Positions 18,083 through 26,900 of a DNA stretch of 36,828 bases are shown here, in pieces. Both the position numbers and the translations under genes were made by a program. The stretch covers positions 1 through 36,828 of the forward strand of contig RZZR01000010.1 of assembly GCA_009929795.1 (NCBI GenBank). The letters run 5' to 3'. The stretch is from Deltaproteobacteria bacterium (GTDB lineage: Bacteria > Desulfobacterota > Desulfovibrionia > Desulfovibrionales > Desulfomicrobiaceae). Position 1 is the first letter of the stretch. The number at the start of each line of letters is the position of its first letter. The notes beneath the pieces are model-generated. The model saw nothing but the letters and a program-made list of their open reading frames with translations, had not been told where the DNA came from and made no database searches.

Positions 18083-19666
18083 TCAGGAGGCGTCCAGCCG
18101 ATGGTGGCAGCCTTGGGTGGTCTTGTTGCGCATGGCAGCGATGGTGATGATGTAGGCCGATTGGCAACCATGGAAAAGATCGACAATAGGTTTGGAAATG
18201 GGAGTGTTTTTGTAGAAGTCGTGCATGCACTTGTTCAGATTGCGCAGGTCCTCGAAGGCCCGTCTGAGACGGGGCTCTGTCCGGGAAATGCCCACGTAGT
18301 TCCACATGGTGTGCTTGATGCTCGCCCAGTCCTGAGCGATGAGAGCCGGGTCTTCATTGGCTTCCTGGCCGAGGTTGACCCAGTCGCCGATGGAGTCCCG
18401 TGTCCGGGGGGTCAGCCGTCCCATTCGACCATAGTTGGCGGCAATGTGGCGGCCGGCGCTCATACCCCAGACCAGGGCCTCCAAAAGGGAGGTCGAGGCC
18501 AGGCGATTGGCCCCATGGATGCCGGTACAGGCGCATTCCCCGGCGGCGTAGAGTCGCTTGAGGGTCGTGCGGCCAAAGATGTCGACCAGAATTCCCCCAC
18601 AGAAATAATGAGCCGCTGGAACCACGGGAATGAGATCGTGGGAGATGTCCACTCCGATTTCTCGACATTGGCGGGCGATGGTCGGAAAGCGTTCGGTCAC
18701 GTCCGGGCATTTGCATCGGGATAGGTCGAGGTAGACGCAGTCGTCTCCGCATGAGAGCATCTCGTCAACGATGGATCGGGTGACTATGTCTCTGGGGGCC
18801 AACTCACCCCGTTCGTCGTAGCGGGCCATGAAGCGTTCGCCCCGGCTGTTGATTAGAATGGCACCTTCGCCCCGGACGGCCTCGGAAATGAGGAATTTTC
18901 GCGGTGAGCGATGAAACAGGGCCGTGGGGTGGAACTGGATGAACTCGATGTTGACCAGCTTGACCCCGGCCCTGGAAGCCATGGACAGACCCGAGCCTAC
19001 GCTGTGCCTGGTGTTGGTCGTGTGGAGGAATATCTGCCCCAGGCCGCCGCTGGCCAGAAGGGTGAAATCGGCGAAGATTGTGTCCACTTCCCGTGTTTCG
19101 GAGTTCAGGACATAGGCTCCGACGCATTTGTTCTCCAGATGGTAGCGCAGGGCCATGTGCCGGGAGTGGTGAAAGGTGGTCAACAGGTCGATGGCCGTCC
19201 TATTGTTCAAGATGGTGATGTTTTCGGATTCGGTAACGGCCCGTTGCAGGCAGTCCATGATGGCCCGGCCGGTATAGTCGGCACAGTAGAGGATTCTGGC
19301 CCGACTGTGTCCGCCTTCCCGGGTCAGGGAAGGACCGGTCGCTCCGGATGTAAAGGGAACCTTCAGACGGTCGATGAGCATGTCCTCCACGGCCCGAGGA
19401 CCCTTGCGGGAAAGGAAATGCAAAGCGGGGCGGTAGTTGAGCCCCCAGCCGGCAGTAATCATGTCCTGTTCGAGCAGGGCAGGTTCATCGTCGTCGGCCT
19501 TCCAGACGATGCCGCCCTGGGCCAGGGCAGTGTTGCCGCTGTCCATGTCCGGGCCGGAATTGACCATGAGAACGTCGAACCCGGCATCGGCAAGGGTCAG
19601 GGCGGCCACGCAGCCTGTGATGCCCGTACCGATGATCAGGATGGACGTGCTGATTCTGGATCCCAT
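18083..19666 (-). CDS. nadB: L-aspartate oxidase (NAD biosynthesis)
   Basis: The 527-residue FAD enzyme oxidises L-aspartate to iminoaspartate, which NadA condenses with dihydroxyacetone phosphate. The FAD-binding start is GTGITGCVAALTLADAG (family GSGIAGL, slightly changed). Next come SGNTALAQGGI, FIQFHPTALF, EAVRGEGAILINSRGERF, LAPRDIVTRSI, AAHYFCGGILVD and GANRLASTSLLEALVWG, all NadB hallmarks. The C-terminal helical domain is present. In an anaerobe the flavin is probably reoxidised by fumarate or quinone instead of oxygen (known for NadB). It starts 1 nt after the nadA stop, with GGAG 8 nt upstream inside nadA. Confidence 0.95.
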   Translation of the reverse strand: MGSRISTSILIIGTGITGCVAALTLADAGFDVLMVNSGPDMDSGNTALAQGGIVWKADDDEPALLEQDMITAGWGLNYRPALHFLSRKGPRAVEDMLIDRLKVPFTSGATGPSLTREGGHSRARILYCADYTGRAIMDCLQRAVTESENITILNNRTAIDLLTTFHHSRHMALRYHLENKCVGAYVLNSETREVDTIFADFTLLASGGLGQIFLHTTNTRHSVGSGLSMASRAGVKLVNIEFIQFHPTALFHRSPRKFLISEAVRGEGAILINSRGERFMARYDERGELAPRDIVTRSIVDEMLSCGDDCVYLDLSRCKCPDVTERFPTIARQCREIGVDISHDLIPVVPAAHYFCGGILVDIFGRTTLKRLYAAGECACTGIHGANRLASTSLLEALVWGMSAGRHIAANYGRMGRLTPRTRDSIGDWVNLGQEANEDPALIAQDWASIKHTMWNYVGISRTEPRLRRAFEDLRNLNKCMHDFYKNTPISKPIVDLFHGCQSAYIITIAAMRNKTTQGCHHRLDAS

Positions 19667-19667
19667 G

Positions 19668-20708
19668 TCATTGACTCCTTTGAACGGAACATGCTTCGAG
19701 CATGGTGTTCAGGGCGGATAGAGCGTGGTCTTTCTGGGCGGGGGGGACGCCGAGTCCGGTTTCCCCTTCGACATGTTCAAGAATATTGGCCAGTTTGGCC
19801 TCGGTTACTCGGGCCATGTTCGAGCAAAAGGTTTCGGCCAGGGGCAGCACCGGGCCTCGATGTCCCCGTTCCCGGGCCAGACGGTTGACGAGATTGGATT
19901 CCGTGCCGACGTACACGGGCAGGCCGTCAGGTGCGGAACGGACCTCGCGAATCAAGAGTGAGGTTGATCCGGCCTTGTCGGCCATGGAGACGACTTCCGG
20001 GTTGCATTCGGGGTGGACGAGAACTCGGGCCGTCGGGCAAGTTCTACGGGCTTGAAGCACATGTTCGGGTCGAAGCCGAAAATGCACGGCGCAGACTCCT
20101 GGCCAAAGGTGGAGGAGGGGTAGGGCGGCCGTGTCCTGGTCGATAAACCGACCTTTTTGTCTGACGTCGAGGAGTCGTATTCGCTTTTCGTCCAGCCCCA
20201 GAGTTCGGGCCGTGTTCATGCCAAGATTGCGGTCAGGCAAGAAAAGCACGGATCGTCCTCCTTCCAAAGCCCATTCGAGCATGGTTCTGGCGTTGGCCGA
20301 AGTGCAAACCGCCCCGCCGAATCGGCCGCAGATGGCCTTCACCTCCAGGCTCGAGTTGACGTAGGCTAGGGGGACGACGTCCTTGCCACCGGCCCGGAGT
20401 CGTTCGAGAACCGTCCGGACCAGAACGGCTGGAGCGGTCTCGGCCATGACGCAGTCGGCCCCGGGGTCGGGAGAGACGACCTTCTGTCCGGGCGAGGTCA
20501 GAACCGCTGCAGTCTCGGCCATAAAGGACACCCCGCAAAAGACGATGAATTCGGCCGACAGCTCGGGAATTTTTCGGGCCAGTTCCAAAGAGTCGCCGGT
20601 GATGTCTGCATGCCTGACGATTTCATCGGCTTGGTAATGGTGGGCCAGGATGGCCAGGCGGGTTCCGAGCCGTTCCCTGGCCTGGTGGATGATGTCGGAT
20701 GAAGTCAT
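19668..20708 (-). CDS. nadA: Quinolinate synthase
   Basis: The 346-residue 4Fe-4S enzyme makes quinolinate from iminoaspartate and dihydroxyacetone phosphate. The three cluster cysteines are recognisable: Cys135 in AVCTSANA, Cys235 in VHPECNPEV and Cys295 in FCSNMARVT. Other hallmarks are ILAHHYQADEI at the start, FCGVSFMAETA, YVNSSLEVKA and LPDRNLGMNTA. The true start is the ATG at 20708, which overlaps the nadC stop as ATGA; the reading frame stays open further upstream, but that part lies over nadC and is not NadA-like. It sits between nadC and nadB in a three-gene operon. Confidence 0.96.
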   Translation of the reverse strand: MTSSDIIHQARERLGTRLAILAHHYQADEIVRHADITGDSLELARKIPELSAEFIVFCGVSFMAETAAVLTSPGQKVVSPDPGADCVMAETAPAVLVRTVLERLRAGGKDVVPLAYVNSSLEVKAICGRFGGAVCTSANARTMLEWALEGGRSVLFLPDRNLGMNTARTLGLDEKRIRLLDVRQKGRFIDQDTAALPLLHLWPGVCAVHFRLRPEHVLQARRTCPTARVLVHPECNPEVVSMADKAGSTSLLIREVRSAPDGLPVYVGTESNLVNRLARERGHRGPVLPLAETFCSNMARVTEAKLANILEHVEGETGLGVPPAQKDHALSALNTMLEACSVQRSQ

Positions 20709-21613
20709 GCCGGTGTCCTTGTGCAGCGCATGCTGAAATCGGCACTGGGGGCCGATGCCGTGAGCGCCCCGCAGGAAATGAACCCGGCCCCCAGACGGCC
20801 AAGGTCGGCGATGTTGGCCAAGGTCACTCCGCCGCTTATTTCGGTTTCCATGCCAGACGGGACGAGTTCTAGAGATCGGGAGATGGTTTCCGGGTCCATG
20901 TTGTCGAACATGATTCGCTGCACTCCGGAACAGTTTACGGCCTCGCGGACATCGTCCACGGTTCGGCATTCGACCTCAAGGACAAGCTCCGGGCCATGAA
21001 CGGATCGGACCAGCTCAACGGCTCGGGTGATGCTTCCCGCCCGGTCGATATGGTTGTCCTTGAGCATGAGCATGTCGTCCAGGCCGAGTCGATGATTGCG
21101 GGCCCCGCCCATGCGAACGGCGTATTTTTCGAGAAATCGCAGACCGGGAGTAGTCTTGCGGGTATCCAGAAGCGTGCATCCTGACCCGGCCAAGGCCCGG
21201 ACATGGGCAGCCGTATGCGTGGCAATGCCCGAGAGATGGCAGAGAACATTCATGATTGTCCGCTCAGCCCTGAGGATGACAGCGGCCGGGCCCGAAATTT
21301 CGGCCGCTACCTGTCCCGGAAAAACCCATCGGCCTTCCGGGACATCCAGCCGGACCATGCATGGTCCGGTCGCTTCCAAGCTCGATGTTCGTTTCAGAAT
21401 AAGCCAGGCCATGGGCAAACCCGCCACCACGGCATCCTGCTTGGCCACGATCTCGGCGGCCATGTTCTCAAGGGGGCCAAAAACGGCTCTTGATGTCAAA
21501 TCAGGACCATCTTCATTCAAGGCCCGGTCGATGACATCGGTGACCTGGGCTCGACCCCGATCGGGCAGGGCATCAAGAAAATCGCGAACAAAGTTTGGAA
21601 ACGGTAAGGACAT
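20705..21613 (-). CDS. nadC: Nicotinate-nucleotide pyrophosphorylase (carboxylating)
   Basis: The 302-residue enzyme converts quinolinate and PRPP to nicotinate mononucleotide. It shows the family motifs TLLDTRKTTPGLR, EKYAVRMGGARNHR, DDMLMLKDNHI, LEVEC and the C-terminal ISGGVTLANI with the barrel-closing ISCGALT. The ATG at 21613 is chosen because AAGG lies 9 nt before it; a TTG at 21619 would be too close to that site. It is the first gene of nadC-nadA-nadB, so the operon encodes the whole route from aspartate to nicotinate mononucleotide. Confidence 0.96.
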   Translation of the reverse strand: MSLPFPNFVRDFLDALPDRGRAQVTDVIDRALNEDGPDLTSRAVFGPLENMAAEIVAKQDAVVAGLPMAWLILKRTSSLEATGPCMVRLDVPEGRWVFPGQVAAEISGPAAVILRAERTIMNVLCHLSGIATHTAAHVRALAGSGCTLLDTRKTTPGLRFLEKYAVRMGGARNHRLGLDDMLMLKDNHIDRAGSITRAVELVRSVHGPELVLEVECRTVDDVREAVNCSGVQRIMFDNMDPETISRSLELVPSGMETEISGGVTLANIADLGRLGAGFISCGALTASAPSADFSMRCTRTPA

Positions 21614-21670
21614 GTCCAACCTTAGAGGTTCGTGGGTTTTAAAAAAACAGCCAGAAGGCGTGGGTCAATT

Positions 21671-21699
21671 AAATTATGAGGACTCGTCGGGTGCGTCAA
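21671..21699 (-). promoter_or_regulatory. Sigma70-type promoter of nadCAB
   Basis: On the minus strand TTGACG (21694-21699) and TAATTT (21671-21676) are separated by exactly 17 nt, a close match to the housekeeping promoter. It would start transcription about 50 nt before the nadC ATG. Confidence 0.6.
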
Positions 21700-21787
21700 C
21701 GCTTGTATCAATTCCAAACAAGACGCGGCAGGGATTTTTGTGGGGGAGTGGAACCAGCGTCGTAAAGTGGCCGGTGAAATGGTATCC

Positions 21788-21812
21788 AGATGCGGCAGAC
21801 TACGCCACATCT
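21788..21812 (-). terminator. Hairpin after the lytic transglycosylase gene
   Basis: Immediately after the stop of the transglycosylase gene the minus strand reads AGATGTGGC, a 7-nt loop, then GCCGCATCT. This is a 9-bp stem with one G-T pair. The following T run is short (ATTTC), so it is either a weak terminator or an mRNA-protecting hairpin separating this gene from nadC. Confidence 0.42.
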
Positions 21813-21813
21813 A

Positions 21814-23088
21814 TCATTGTCTGACGGATTGATTTTGATCTTGGTATTCTCCCAGGTAGTCGGCCAGGGCCAGAACGGTGTTTGCGTAGATCGTGGAGCG
21901 GTTGTAGCGCATGATGACCTTGTGCCTCCGCTTGGGGTTCTTCATATTTCCGGTCCAGCCATGAGCACGCATGTAGGCTCCGAAACTGAGAGTCATGTCC
22001 GGAACGGAGAAGAGATCTACAACACCGTCTTCGTCAGCATCCACCCCGAAGCGTAGGGCATTGGATGGCATGAACTGGCCCAGACCGATGGCCCCGTAGA
22101 CGGAGCCTGGAAGGGACAAGGGGTCGATGAGGTTCTGATCGGCAAATCGAAGCAGGGCCAGGAGTTCGTCGAAGGCCCAGTCGGCCTTTTCCACGGCCTT
22201 TCGACGCAGGATGGCCTCGGTCTCCGAATCGAATTCATCATCCACCAGGTGTAGGACGATTTGGTCAAAGTCTGCGGATACGGCCATGGACGAAAGGGTG
22301 ACTAGGGCAGGATTGTGTCCCAAATGCTCTCCAAGACGGGTCTCCACAGTCATAATGGATACGGCCAGCTCGGCCGGCACGTCATATTCCCGCTCCATTC
22401 GTTCAAGCAATTTTCGGTGCTCGTGAAGAAAACGGCGGGCAGCTTCCTTACGCTCTTTGGTCATGGCCCATTCGTAGACCCTGATACGGGGGGTCTTTTT
22501 GGCGGGGGAAGGATGAATCGGTTCGGCCTTGGGAGTCCGAAGGGCGAGTTCGGCCTGGATGCGTTTCAGTACCTGCTCGGTGGGTTTCCCTTCGGGCTCC
22601 ATGCCCGCATCGGCTTCGAAGGCCTGAATGGCTTGGCCGGTTATCGGCCCGGCTATCCCATCCACCGGACCTGGGGAATAGCCGAGATTTCTCAGCCCTG
22701 ACTGAATTTCCCTGACCCTTTTGGTTCGTGACGAATTTCGCGTCAATTCGCGAATCTTGACGACCATGGGCCGGTGATCAAAACGCAGTTCCGGTCGGGT
22801 GTACAAGGCTAGGCTAGATTGGGCCGGATATCCCGCGACCGTTAGGCGTTCGACGAGTGGAATCCACTCCTCGGGCAAAGGTTGCGGAGAAGGCTCGAAA
22901 GAAGCATCGGAATTGACCTGCAACCGGACGGAGGGCCTTTCGAATTCAGCGTCGACGGCCGCTGTTCCGGCTGTCGAACACGCCGCCAGAAATCGGCCCA
23001 GAAGGAGAGGTAGACCGAAAAATACAACAAGTATCCAAACCGTTCGTTTCCAGTTCCGACCCTTGGTCGACAGAGATGCGAAGCTCAT
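21814..23088 (-). CDS. MltB-type lytic murein transglycosylase with PG-binding domain
   Basis: The 424-residue product has a basic N-region, a hydrophobic stretch and a lipobox-like LAAC (Cys37), so it is probably a lipoprotein. A peptidoglycan-binding domain (about 120-180) includes EIQSGLRNLGYSPGPVDGI. The catalytic SLT_2 domain (about 220-420) has IMTVETRLGEHLG, whose Glu is the expected catalytic acid, then GAIGLGQFMPSN, VDADEDGVVDLF and YNRSTIYANTVLALADYL. It would cleave glycan strands to 1,6-anhydromuropeptides. The frame is open upstream to 23256 but the ATG at 23088 best fits the signal sequence; GGAGG lies 12 nt before it, rather far. Transcription diverges from the MoaE-like gene. 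Confidence 0.9.
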   Translation of the reverse strand: MSFASLSTKGRNWKRTVWILVVFFGLPLLLGRFLAACSTAGTAAVDAEFERPSVRLQVNSDASFEPSPQPLPEEWIPLVERLTVAGYPAQSSLALYTRPELRFDHRPMVVKIRELTRNSSRTKRVREIQSGLRNLGYSPGPVDGIAGPITGQAIQAFEADAGMEPEGKPTEQVLKRIQAELALRTPKAEPIHPSPAKKTPRIRVYEWAMTKERKEAARRFLHEHRKLLERMEREYDVPAELAVSIMTVETRLGEHLGHNPALVTLSSMAVSADFDQIVLHLVDDEFDSETEAILRRKAVEKADWAFDELLALLRFADQNLIDPLSLPGSVYGAIGLGQFMPSNALRFGVDADEDGVVDLFSVPDMTLSFGAYMRAHGWTGNMKNPKRRHKVIMRYNRSTIYANTVLALADYLGEYQDQNQSVRQ

Positions 23089-23145
23089 GATCGATTTCTT
23101 GCCTCCGAGGCGAACTGGTGTCAAGATGGTTTCAGTCGGCCTTTG

Positions 23146-23175
23146 AGCCTGGGAGCTCAACTGTGCGACCAGGCT
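23146..23175. repeat. Inverted repeat in the divergent region before the MoaE-like gene
   Basis: AGCCTGG at 23146-23152 and CCAGGCT at 23169-23175 are perfect inverted copies 16 nt apart. A second, nested repeat TTGAGC-N6-GCTCAA overlaps the left arm. It lies about 45 nt before the plus-strand gene and could be an operator or an RNA stem. Confidence 0.3.
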
Positions 23176-23218
23176 AGCTTTCGTTTCTATCTGGAATCGA
23201 TATGAAGGAGGAACGTCA

Positions 23219-23899
23219 ATGGATCTCATGACCCTTGTCCACTGCGTCCAGGGCAATCCTCGATACCACGATGCAGGGATGATCCTCAGCCATACCGGGG
23301 TCGTCCGGGGTTTTGACCGGGCCGGGCGTCCAGTTCGTGGGTTGAGGGTTCATGTGGATCGGCAAAAACTTAAACTTATACTTGAAGAAAAACGAAAAAA
23401 AACTGGAATCATTGATGTTCTTGTCGAAATTGCCGCCGACCGGGATCTGGCCGTCGGCGACGTGGTCATGCACTTGGTCGTGGCCGGCGATGTGAGAGAA
23501 AACGTCATTAGCACCCTGCACGAGGCTTTGGACGCGATTAAATCCGAAGCCACATCCAAGACCCAATTCTATCTGGAGGAAGACATGTCAGAACACAAGC
23601 CCAAACATTATCAGAGCATCCAAGCTCGCTATCCTGAATTCATCCGTGCCGTGGAAGGTCTCGGCAAGGCGGCCATGGAATCCGGCCCCCTGGAGCCCAA
23701 AACCGTTCAGCTTATCCGTCTGACGGCAGCCGCGGCCATGCGCTCCGAGGGCTCGGTCCGCAGTCACGCCAGACAAGCCCTTGGGGCCGGTGCGACACCC
23801 GAGGAAGTAGAACATGCACTGGTGGCATTGACCAGCACCATCGGATTTCCCACCGTGGCGGCGGCCCTGTCCTGGGTCGGTCGGGATGAGGAGGCTTAG
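23219..23899 (+). CDS. MoaE-like / carboxymuconolactone-decarboxylase-like fusion
   Basis: The continuous 226-residue frame has two parts. Residues about 1-115 resemble the large subunit of molybdopterin synthase (MoaE): ILSHTGVVRGFDRAGRPV, then DLAVGDVVMHLVVAGDVREN and LHEALDAIKSE. The two HR motifs are altered (DR and VR) and the usual WKKE end is missing, so catalytic activity is doubtful. Residues about 125-226 are a CMD/AhpD-like domain with HARQALGAGATPEEVEHAL and IGFPTVAAALSW; the CxxC pair of peroxidase members is absent. An ATG at 23585 with GGAGGA just upstream could also give the CMD domain alone. GGAGG lies 7 nt before the first ATG. recC follows after 8 nt. Confidence 0.72.
   Translation: MDLMTLVHCVQGNPRYHDAGMILSHTGVVRGFDRAGRPVRGLRVHVDRQKLKLILEEKRKKTGIIDVLVEIAADRDLAVGDVVMHLVVAGDVRENVISTLHEALDAIKSEATSKTQFYLEEDMSEHKPKHYQSIQARYPEFIRAVEGLGKAAMESGPLEPKTVQLIRLTAAAAMRSEGSVRSHARQALGAGATPEEVEHALVALTSTIGFPTVAAALSWVGRDEEA
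23585..23899 (+). other. Possible internal translation start giving a free CMD-like protein
   Basis: Inside the MoaE-like/CMD reading frame, an ATG at 23585 is preceded by GGAGGA at ideal spacing and marks the exact start of the CMD-like domain (MSEHKPKHYQ). A separate 104-residue product of normal CMD length would result. The two starts are in the same frame with no stop between them, so both fused and free products may be made. Confidence 0.45.
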
Positions 23900-23907
23900 C
23901 CGAGGCC

Positions 23908-26900
23908 ATGGCTCAGGCGCGGGTGCCCAGGTTCGACCCAGGGCTGACGGTCATCGCCTCCAACCGTCTGGATATTCTGGCCGATCGTCTGGCTGAACGG
24001 CTTAAAATTCCGCTTTCGGATCCTCTGAAGCCTGAGATCGTTGTCGTCCAAAGCCGGGGCATGCAGCGGTATCTGTCCATGCATTTGGCCAGAAAGCAGG
24101 GCATCTGCGCCAACATGACCTTTCCCTTTCCGGTGGGCCTGACCCATGACCTGTTTCGAAAAATTGTGCCCGAGGTCCAGGTCGACTACGTCTATGCCCA
24201 GGACATCATGGCATGGCGGATACTGGGGTGTCTGGAACGGCTCGTCGACCAGGACCGATTCGAGGCCGTTCGCGGATATCTGCAGGGGGCCTCGATTTTC
24301 AAGCGGTTCCAGTTGGCCGAGGAGTTGGCCTTGTTGCTGGACCAGTATCTGATTTTTCGACCGGACCTGATTCTGAAATGGGAAGCAGGCAAAGATGACG
24401 ATGATTCCACCGGATGGCAGGCCCCCCTGTGGAGAGCGGTGTCCGAGTTCGACCGGGACGTCCATCGAGCGGCCCTGAAGGTCGGGTTCCATGCGAGGCT
24501 TGACGATGGCGGGAGCGAACGTCTCCTGCCCGAGCGGATCTCCGTGTTCGGGGTTCCGGTTTTGCCGCCGTACTACATCGAAATTTTCGGCCATGCGTCC
24601 CAATTCATTCCTGTGGACGTCTACATGTTGTCTCCATGCCGGGAATACTGGGGAGACATTCGCAGCACCAAGGAAAAGGCTAAACTCTGGAAATTGGAAG
24701 CTGCAACTGAACCCGACGGCCTCACAGGGGTCGGTGAATCCGGAGGAAATGGGCTGCTGGCCTCTTTGGGTCGCTTAGGCCGGGACTTCTTGGCCAACCT
24801 GTACAATACGGAATTCGTTTCTAGCCAGGAGGATCTGTTCGAGGGATCCACGGACAATACTCTTCTGGCCAGGATCCAGAACGATTTCCTCGATCTGAAG
24901 GAGCCGGGCCATGGCAGGCCCGAACCCATTGATCCGGACGATTCGTCGATTCAGATCCACTCCTGCCACTCGCCTCGAAGGGAGGTAGAGGTTTTGCTGG
25001 ACGTCCTTGTCGACGCGCTTGAACGAAATTCAACCCTGCAACCCGACGACATCCTGGTCATGGCCCCGGACATTCAGGCCTACGCCTCGCACATCTCGGC
25101 TGTTTTTGATCAGGCCAATCCCGACCTGCGGATTCCTTTCGGTCTTGCGGATGGGAACCTGGCCGGAGAACGACGCTACGTCCGGGCATTTTTGGCCGTG
25201 CTCGAATTGGCCAGAAATCGAGCCGAAGCCCCGGCCGTTCTCGATCTGATGGCCATGGATCCGGTCATGGCCAAATTTGGCCTGAGCGGACGAGAACTGG
25301 ATCTCATCCGCCACTGGGTGAGACGATGCGGTATCCGTTCGGCAGTGGATTCCAGCCATAGACACAAGCAGGGCCTTCCGGAGTATCCTGAATACACATG
25401 GCGTTCAGGTCTTGAGCGCCTTCTTCTTGGGTACGCCATGCGCCAGGAAAAAATTTTGGATTTTTCCGAAAATCTTTGGGCGCTCGATGGAATGGAAGGG
25501 GAGTGCGGCCCAGCCCTTGATGGGCTGATCGCCTTTGTGAAGATTCTCTTCCCCCTTCTGGACACGCTTTCCGATTCGCGTTCAGTGGAAGATTGGGGAA
25601 CACTTCTCCACGAACTCCTGGACGATCTGCTGGCCGAAAACGACGAGGAAGACACGGTCAGTGCGGCCATGGCCCGCGAGGCCGTTGAAATCATGGTTCA
25701 CTCTGCACGTCGGGCCGGATCCGAAGCTCGGAATCTGGACCTGCCGACCATCATCCACATTCTAAAGAACCATCTCCGGGACATGGAGGGCACAGGCGGA
25801 TTCATGACCGGAGGGGTGACCTTTTGTTCCTTCTTGCCCATGCGGAGCATCCCGTTCCGGATGATCTGTCTTCTGGGTATGAACGAGATGGATTTTCCCC
25901 GGCGGGATCGACGACCCGATTTCGATCTCATGGTCAGGCATCCAAGGGCAGGCGACCGATCCCTGCGAACGGACGACCGCTATCTTTTTCTTGAAGCCTT
26001 GATTTCGGCCCGCCAACGACTGCACATCAGTTACATCGGCCAAAGCATCGCAGACAACGCCGTCCTTCCGCCCTCCACAGTGGTCAGCGAACTCCTCGAC
26101 TATATCGACGCCAACTCGGAATATCTCGACGCACCTGGGGAAAAACCCCGTAGTCGGCTGGTGGTCAGGCATCGACTCCAACCCTTCCATAGGGCCTATT
26201 TCGATTCAAGCGGCCCCCTTTTTAGCTTTTGCCCGGACAATTTGATGGCCGCCAAAGCGCTGGGCCGCATGGAGCCGGTGAAATCGGCCTTCGAGTCCCC
26301 TTTGCCTCCTGTGGAGCGTTCGGAAATCGACCTTGAAGATTTAAAGTTTTTTTTGAAGAATCCGATCAGAGCTCTTTGCCGAACCCGATTGGGCATCCTG
26401 ATGCCTTCCGATGAGGCGAGGCTCGACGACCAGGAACCTTTCGACGGGGTGGATGCCTTGACGCGGTTCAATCTTCGTCGGGCCATTTTGGAGGACTTGG
26501 TCCACGGACAGGGTAATCTCCACGAGGTCTATGTCCGGGCCAGGGCTGAAAATATTCTCCCTCCCGAAGTTCTCGGTTCGAGGTTTTTTGAGCACCTAGT
26601 CGGAGAGACCAGATGCCTGGCCGACCGAGTGCGGGATGATCTTATGGGTAGAAAGGCGACGTCATCCGTACACGACAGCCTGATTTTGGGCGGGATGACT
26701 CTGCATATCCATCTTTCCGGAGTCGGTCCTGAAGGACTCTACAGATACGTTCCGTCAGAAACTGCCGGAAAGGGCAAGCGGCGCCTGGACCTCTGGCTCG
26801 ACCACTTGGCTTTATGCGCTCATGTCCCGGAAGATATCAAGCCTCGGCCCTACAGCAGCTTGCGAAGCGACGACGAACTGATCGTTTTCGAACCCCTGGC

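Noticed and set aside
20709-20969. Upstream extension of nadA by 87 residues
   Set aside because: The extension lies in a different frame over nadC and is arginine-rich without NadA similarity; the ATGA overlap start is better.
21622-21810. Small open frame (62 codons) on the minus strand between the transglycosylase gene and nadC
   Set aside because: It overlaps the nadC promoter and leader and the hairpin, has no good ribosome site and shows no recognisable motif.
23089-23256. 56-residue N-terminal extension of the lytic transglycosylase
   Set aside because: It would overlap the MoaE-like gene start and bury the signal sequence; the internal ATG at 23088 gives a plausible lipoprotein.
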